From positions 1 through 7,946 of the forward strand of contig JBBPZD010000263.1 of the NCBI GenBank assembly GCA_038199265.1: DNA of 7,946 bases. Direction: 5' to 3'. Each line of letters begins with the position of its first letter. The first letter of the stretch is position 1. The notes beneath the pieces are model-generated. The model was not told the origin of the DNA. It did no database searches and worked only from the letters and a program-made list of their open reading frames with translations. The DNA comes from Allobranchiibius sp038199265 (GTDB taxonomy: Bacteria; Actinomycetota; Actinomycetes; Actinomycetales; Dermatophilaceae). A program made the position numbers and the translations under genes. Shown in pieces: positions 6,218-7,946 of this stretch.

Positions 6218-6229
6218 TCGGGTACGAAC
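6212..6229. promoter_or_regulatory. candidate operator over the -10 region (contains CGTTCGGGT copy 3)
   Basis: GTTCG (6216-6220) and CGAAC (6225-6229) form an inverted repeat around GGTA. TACC (6212-6215) and GGTA (6221-6224) form a second, overlapping one. The element covers the -10 box and the expected transcription start, as expected for a repressor site. The CGTTCGGGT core (6215-6223) matches the two copies ahead of the permease. A TetR-like regulator would fit the ACCG/CGGT-type half-sites, but none is encoded in the window. Confidence 0.45.
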
Positions 6230-6246
6230 AATAAAGCTCAGCTGTG

Positions 6247-6252
6247 AAGGAG
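6247..6252 (+). promoter_or_regulatory. ribosome binding site fixing the P450 start
   Basis: AAGGAG lies six bases before ATG 6259. An in-frame GTG at 6244 would place this site inside the coding region, so the ATG is preferred. Confidence 0.8.
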
Positions 6253-6258
6253 CAAGAG

Positions 6259-7521
6259 ATGTCCACACCAGATCCGGTGGCCTTGGCCGATGTAGATCTC
6301 GCCGATCTCGACCGATTCCGCGACGGCCTCGCCTGGGGCCAGTTCGACACCCTGCGCCGTGAGGACCCTCTGCACTGGAACCCCGAACCCGCGCCGAACA
6401 GCGGTTTCTGGTCGGTCACCCGGTACGAAGATGTCTGGGCCGTGGGCAAGGACACCGAGACCTTCACCTCCAGCCAGTTCGTGGGCCTGGAGGAGGTGGA
6501 TGAAGACCTGATGGACACCCGTCGCTCCATGTTGGAGATGGACGGTCCTCGACACCAGGCGTTGCGCCAACTGATCGCGCGGGAGTTCAGCCCGCGCAAT
6601 CTGATGAAGAACTACGAGGGGTTCCTGCGCGTGCTGACCGCCAGCACGATCGACACGGCGCTGGCTGAGCGCGAGTTCGACTTCGTGGAGAAGATCAGCG
6701 CCGACTTCCCAATTCAGGTGCTGGCCCGGCTGCTGGACGTGCCGACGCAGGACACCGGCCAGTTGATCGACTGGGGCAACGAGATGGTGGGCAACACCGA
6801 CCCCGAGTTCATCGAGCACACCCTGGACTCCCCCGAGAGCGAGCAGTACAAGCACCTGCCGTTCCGCTCGCCCACCACAGCGGACGTGTTCAGTTACGGT
6901 CGTGCGCTGCGGGACGCCCGCAAGGGCGGCGACGGCACCGACCTGATCAGCATGCTCGCCAACAAGATGCCCAGCGATGGAATCCCGCTCAGCGACAGCG
7001 ACTTCGACAACTACTTCCTGTTGCTGGTCATCGCGGGCAACGAGACCACCCGGCACGCCATCAGCAACTCGATGCTCGGGCTCATGCAGCAACCGGATCA
7101 GATGCGGGCGCTGCAGCAGGACCCGGCGCTGATCGCGCCCGGCCTGGAAGAGCTGTTGCGCTGGGCCTCACCGGTGTACCACTTCCGCCGCACAGCGACC
7201 CGTGACGTGCAGATGCACGGCAAGACCATCCGCCAGGGCGACAAGGTCGTCATGTGGTTCGCCGCCGGAAACCGCGACGACTCGCAATTCGAGCGGCCCT
7301 ACGAGCTCGACGTCACGCGGGCGAACGTGGACCACCTCACCTTCGGCAAGGGCGGCCCGCACCTGTGCCTGGGCAACGCGCTCGCTCGGATGGAGGTTCG
7401 GCTGATGTTCGAGGAGCTGCTGCCCCGGATCGGCGACCTCCAACTCACCGGTGATGTGGCCCGGGTGCGGTCCAACTTCGTCAACGGGATCAAGAAGTTC
7501 CCGGTCGCGTGGACCCCGTGA
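6259..7521 (+). CDS. cytochrome P450 monooxygenase
   Basis: A 420-residue soluble bacterial P450, normal length, with no membrane anchor. The I-helix oxygen-activation motif is AGNETT (259-264), with the acid-alcohol pair Glu262-Thr263. The K-helix ExxR is Glu298-Arg301 (EELLR), followed by WASPVYHFRRTATRDV. The heme loop is FGKGGPHLCLGNALAR (362-377) with Cys370 as heme ligand. MLEMDGPRHQALRQLIAREFSP (91-112) is the usual C-helix region. The AGNETTRHAISN and heme-loop style resembles actinobacterial P450s of the CYP123/124/125/142 type, which oxidise lipids, sterols or terpenoids, but the family number cannot be assigned by eye. It inserts one oxygen atom using O2 and two electrons, here probably from the reductase encoded immediately downstream, whose GTG overlaps the P450 stop (GTGA). 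It has its own likely promoter and operator in the 82-base gap upstream. Confidence 0.96.
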   Translation: MSTPDPVALADVDLADLDRFRDGLAWGQFDTLRREDPLHWNPEPAPNSGFWSVTRYEDVWAVGKDTETFTSSQFVGLEEVDEDLMDTRRSMLEMDGPRHQALRQLIAREFSPRNLMKNYEGFLRVLTASTIDTALAEREFDFVEKISADFPIQVLARLLDVPTQDTGQLIDWGNEMVGNTDPEFIEHTLDSPESEQYKHLPFRSPTTADVFSYGRALRDARKGGDGTDLISMLANKMPSDGIPLSDSDFDNYFLLLVIAGNETTRHAISNSMLGLMQQPDQMRALQQDPALIAPGLEELLRWASPVYHFRRTATRDVQMHGKTIRQGDKVVMWFAAGNRDDSQFERPYELDVTRANVDHLTFGKGGPHLCLGNALARMEVRLMFEELLPRIGDLQLTGDVARVRSNFVNGIKKFPVAWTP

Positions 7522-7946
7522 CGGTGAACATGCACGAGTTCGAGACCGAGCTCGTGGTCCGTGCGGTCGATCGCGTCGCCCAGGAGGTGGTGGCGCTCAC
7601 CCTCGCGCGCGCCGACGGCACCTCGCTTCCCGACTGGACCCCGGGTGCCCACATCGACGTGATACTCGGCGATGACCTGACCCGGCAGTACTCGCTGTGT
7701 GGATCGACGAACGACACCACGACCTGGCGGGTCGCGGTGCTCCGATCTGCCGACGGGCGCGGCGGGGGGCAGGCGGCCCACGCGCTGAGAGCGGGCGCGA
7801 CAGTCCGCGGTCGCGGCCCGCGCAACCACTTCCCGATCGTGGCCGCTCCGCGGTCCCTGTTCATCGCGGGCGGTATCGGCCTCACGCCACTGCTCGCGAT
7901 GATCCACGAGGTCGATGCAGCGGGCGCCCGGTGGGAGGTGCAGTAC
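7518..7946 (+). CDS. phthalate dioxygenase reductase-like (VanB-like) oxidoreductase, 3'-truncated by window end
   Basis: The first 143 residues are visible and the frame is still open at the window edge. They form the N-terminal flavin-binding barrel of the ferredoxin-reductase superfamily: LPDWTPGAHIDVIL (37-50), the flavin motif RQYSLCG (56-62), GRGPRNHFPI (98-107) and the start of the NAD(P)-binding domain, LFIAGGIGLTPLLAMIHEV (114-132). The RxYS and GPRNxFP pattern is that of the FMN/NADH/2Fe-2S reductases that feed phthalate dioxygenase and vanillate demethylase. In that family a plant-type 2Fe-2S domain follows at the C-terminus, which would lie outside the window. Full length is usually about 310-330 residues. 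Because it is coupled to the P450 by a GTGA overlap, its likely job is to pass electrons from NAD(P)H to the P450 heme. GTG 7518 is chosen for the overlap; ATG 7530 is an alternative, starting at MHEFETELVV. Confidence 0.88.
   Translation, partial: MTVNMHEFETELVVRAVDRVAQEVVALTLARADGTSLPDWTPGAHIDVILGDDLTRQYSLCGSTNDTTTWRVAVLRSADGRGGGQAAHALRAGATVRGRGPRNHFPIVAAPRSLFIAGGIGLTPLLAMIHEVDAAGARWEVQY

Noticed and set aside
1..7946. tRNA, rRNA, CRISPR array or phage attachment site
   Set aside because: No cloverleaf-like segment, regularly spaced direct repeats or integrase-type features were seen on either strand.

Overview
The window is high-GC, tightly packed DNA from an actinobacterium, most likely of the Mycobacterium/Rhodococcus/Gordonia group. 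The pointers are strong G/C preference at third codon positions, frequent GTG starts with 4-base GTGA stop/start overlaps, a DUF222-HNH (13E12-type) endonuclease end, a luciferase-like oxidoreductase of a largely F420-dependent class, and an actinobacterial-style P450. The genus is inferred from gene content, not shown by any marker gene.

Left part (1-1298): the 3' end of a DUF222/HNH gene, a 254-base non-coding stretch with TGTCCG half-sites and a possible promoter, then a single-domain universal stress protein. A near-perfect hairpin terminator (1178-1222) closes this part and probably works in both directions, because the next gene converges on it.

Middle part (1299-3300, minus strand): an RhtA-like EamA/DMT exporter followed 55 bases later by an aldo/keto reductase, probably one transcript. 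A 402-base gene-free divergent region (3301-3702) separates this pair from the plus-strand genes. It holds a TGACAC-N12-GTGTCA inverted repeat on a TTGACA -35 box, two copies of CGTTCGGGT and a nested inverted repeat.

Right part (3703-7946, plus strand): an APC-family permease, a luciferase-like (F420- or flavin-dependent) oxidoreductase, a cytochrome P450, and the first 143 codons of a phthalate-dioxygenase-reductase-like (VanB-like) electron-transfer protein that runs off the window. The permease/oxidoreductase and P450/reductase pairs each overlap by GTGA. The 82-base gap between the pairs holds a well-spaced promoter, and an inverted repeat over its -10 region contains the same CGTTCGGGT motif as the permease leader. 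The simplest reading is an inducible uptake-and-oxidation cluster: the permease imports an amino-acid- or amine-like compound, the P450 with its own reductase hydroxylates or dealkylates it, and the LLM oxidoreductase and perhaps the divergent aldo/keto reductase process it further, with the DMT exporter removing a substrate or product. The substrate cannot be read from the sequence.
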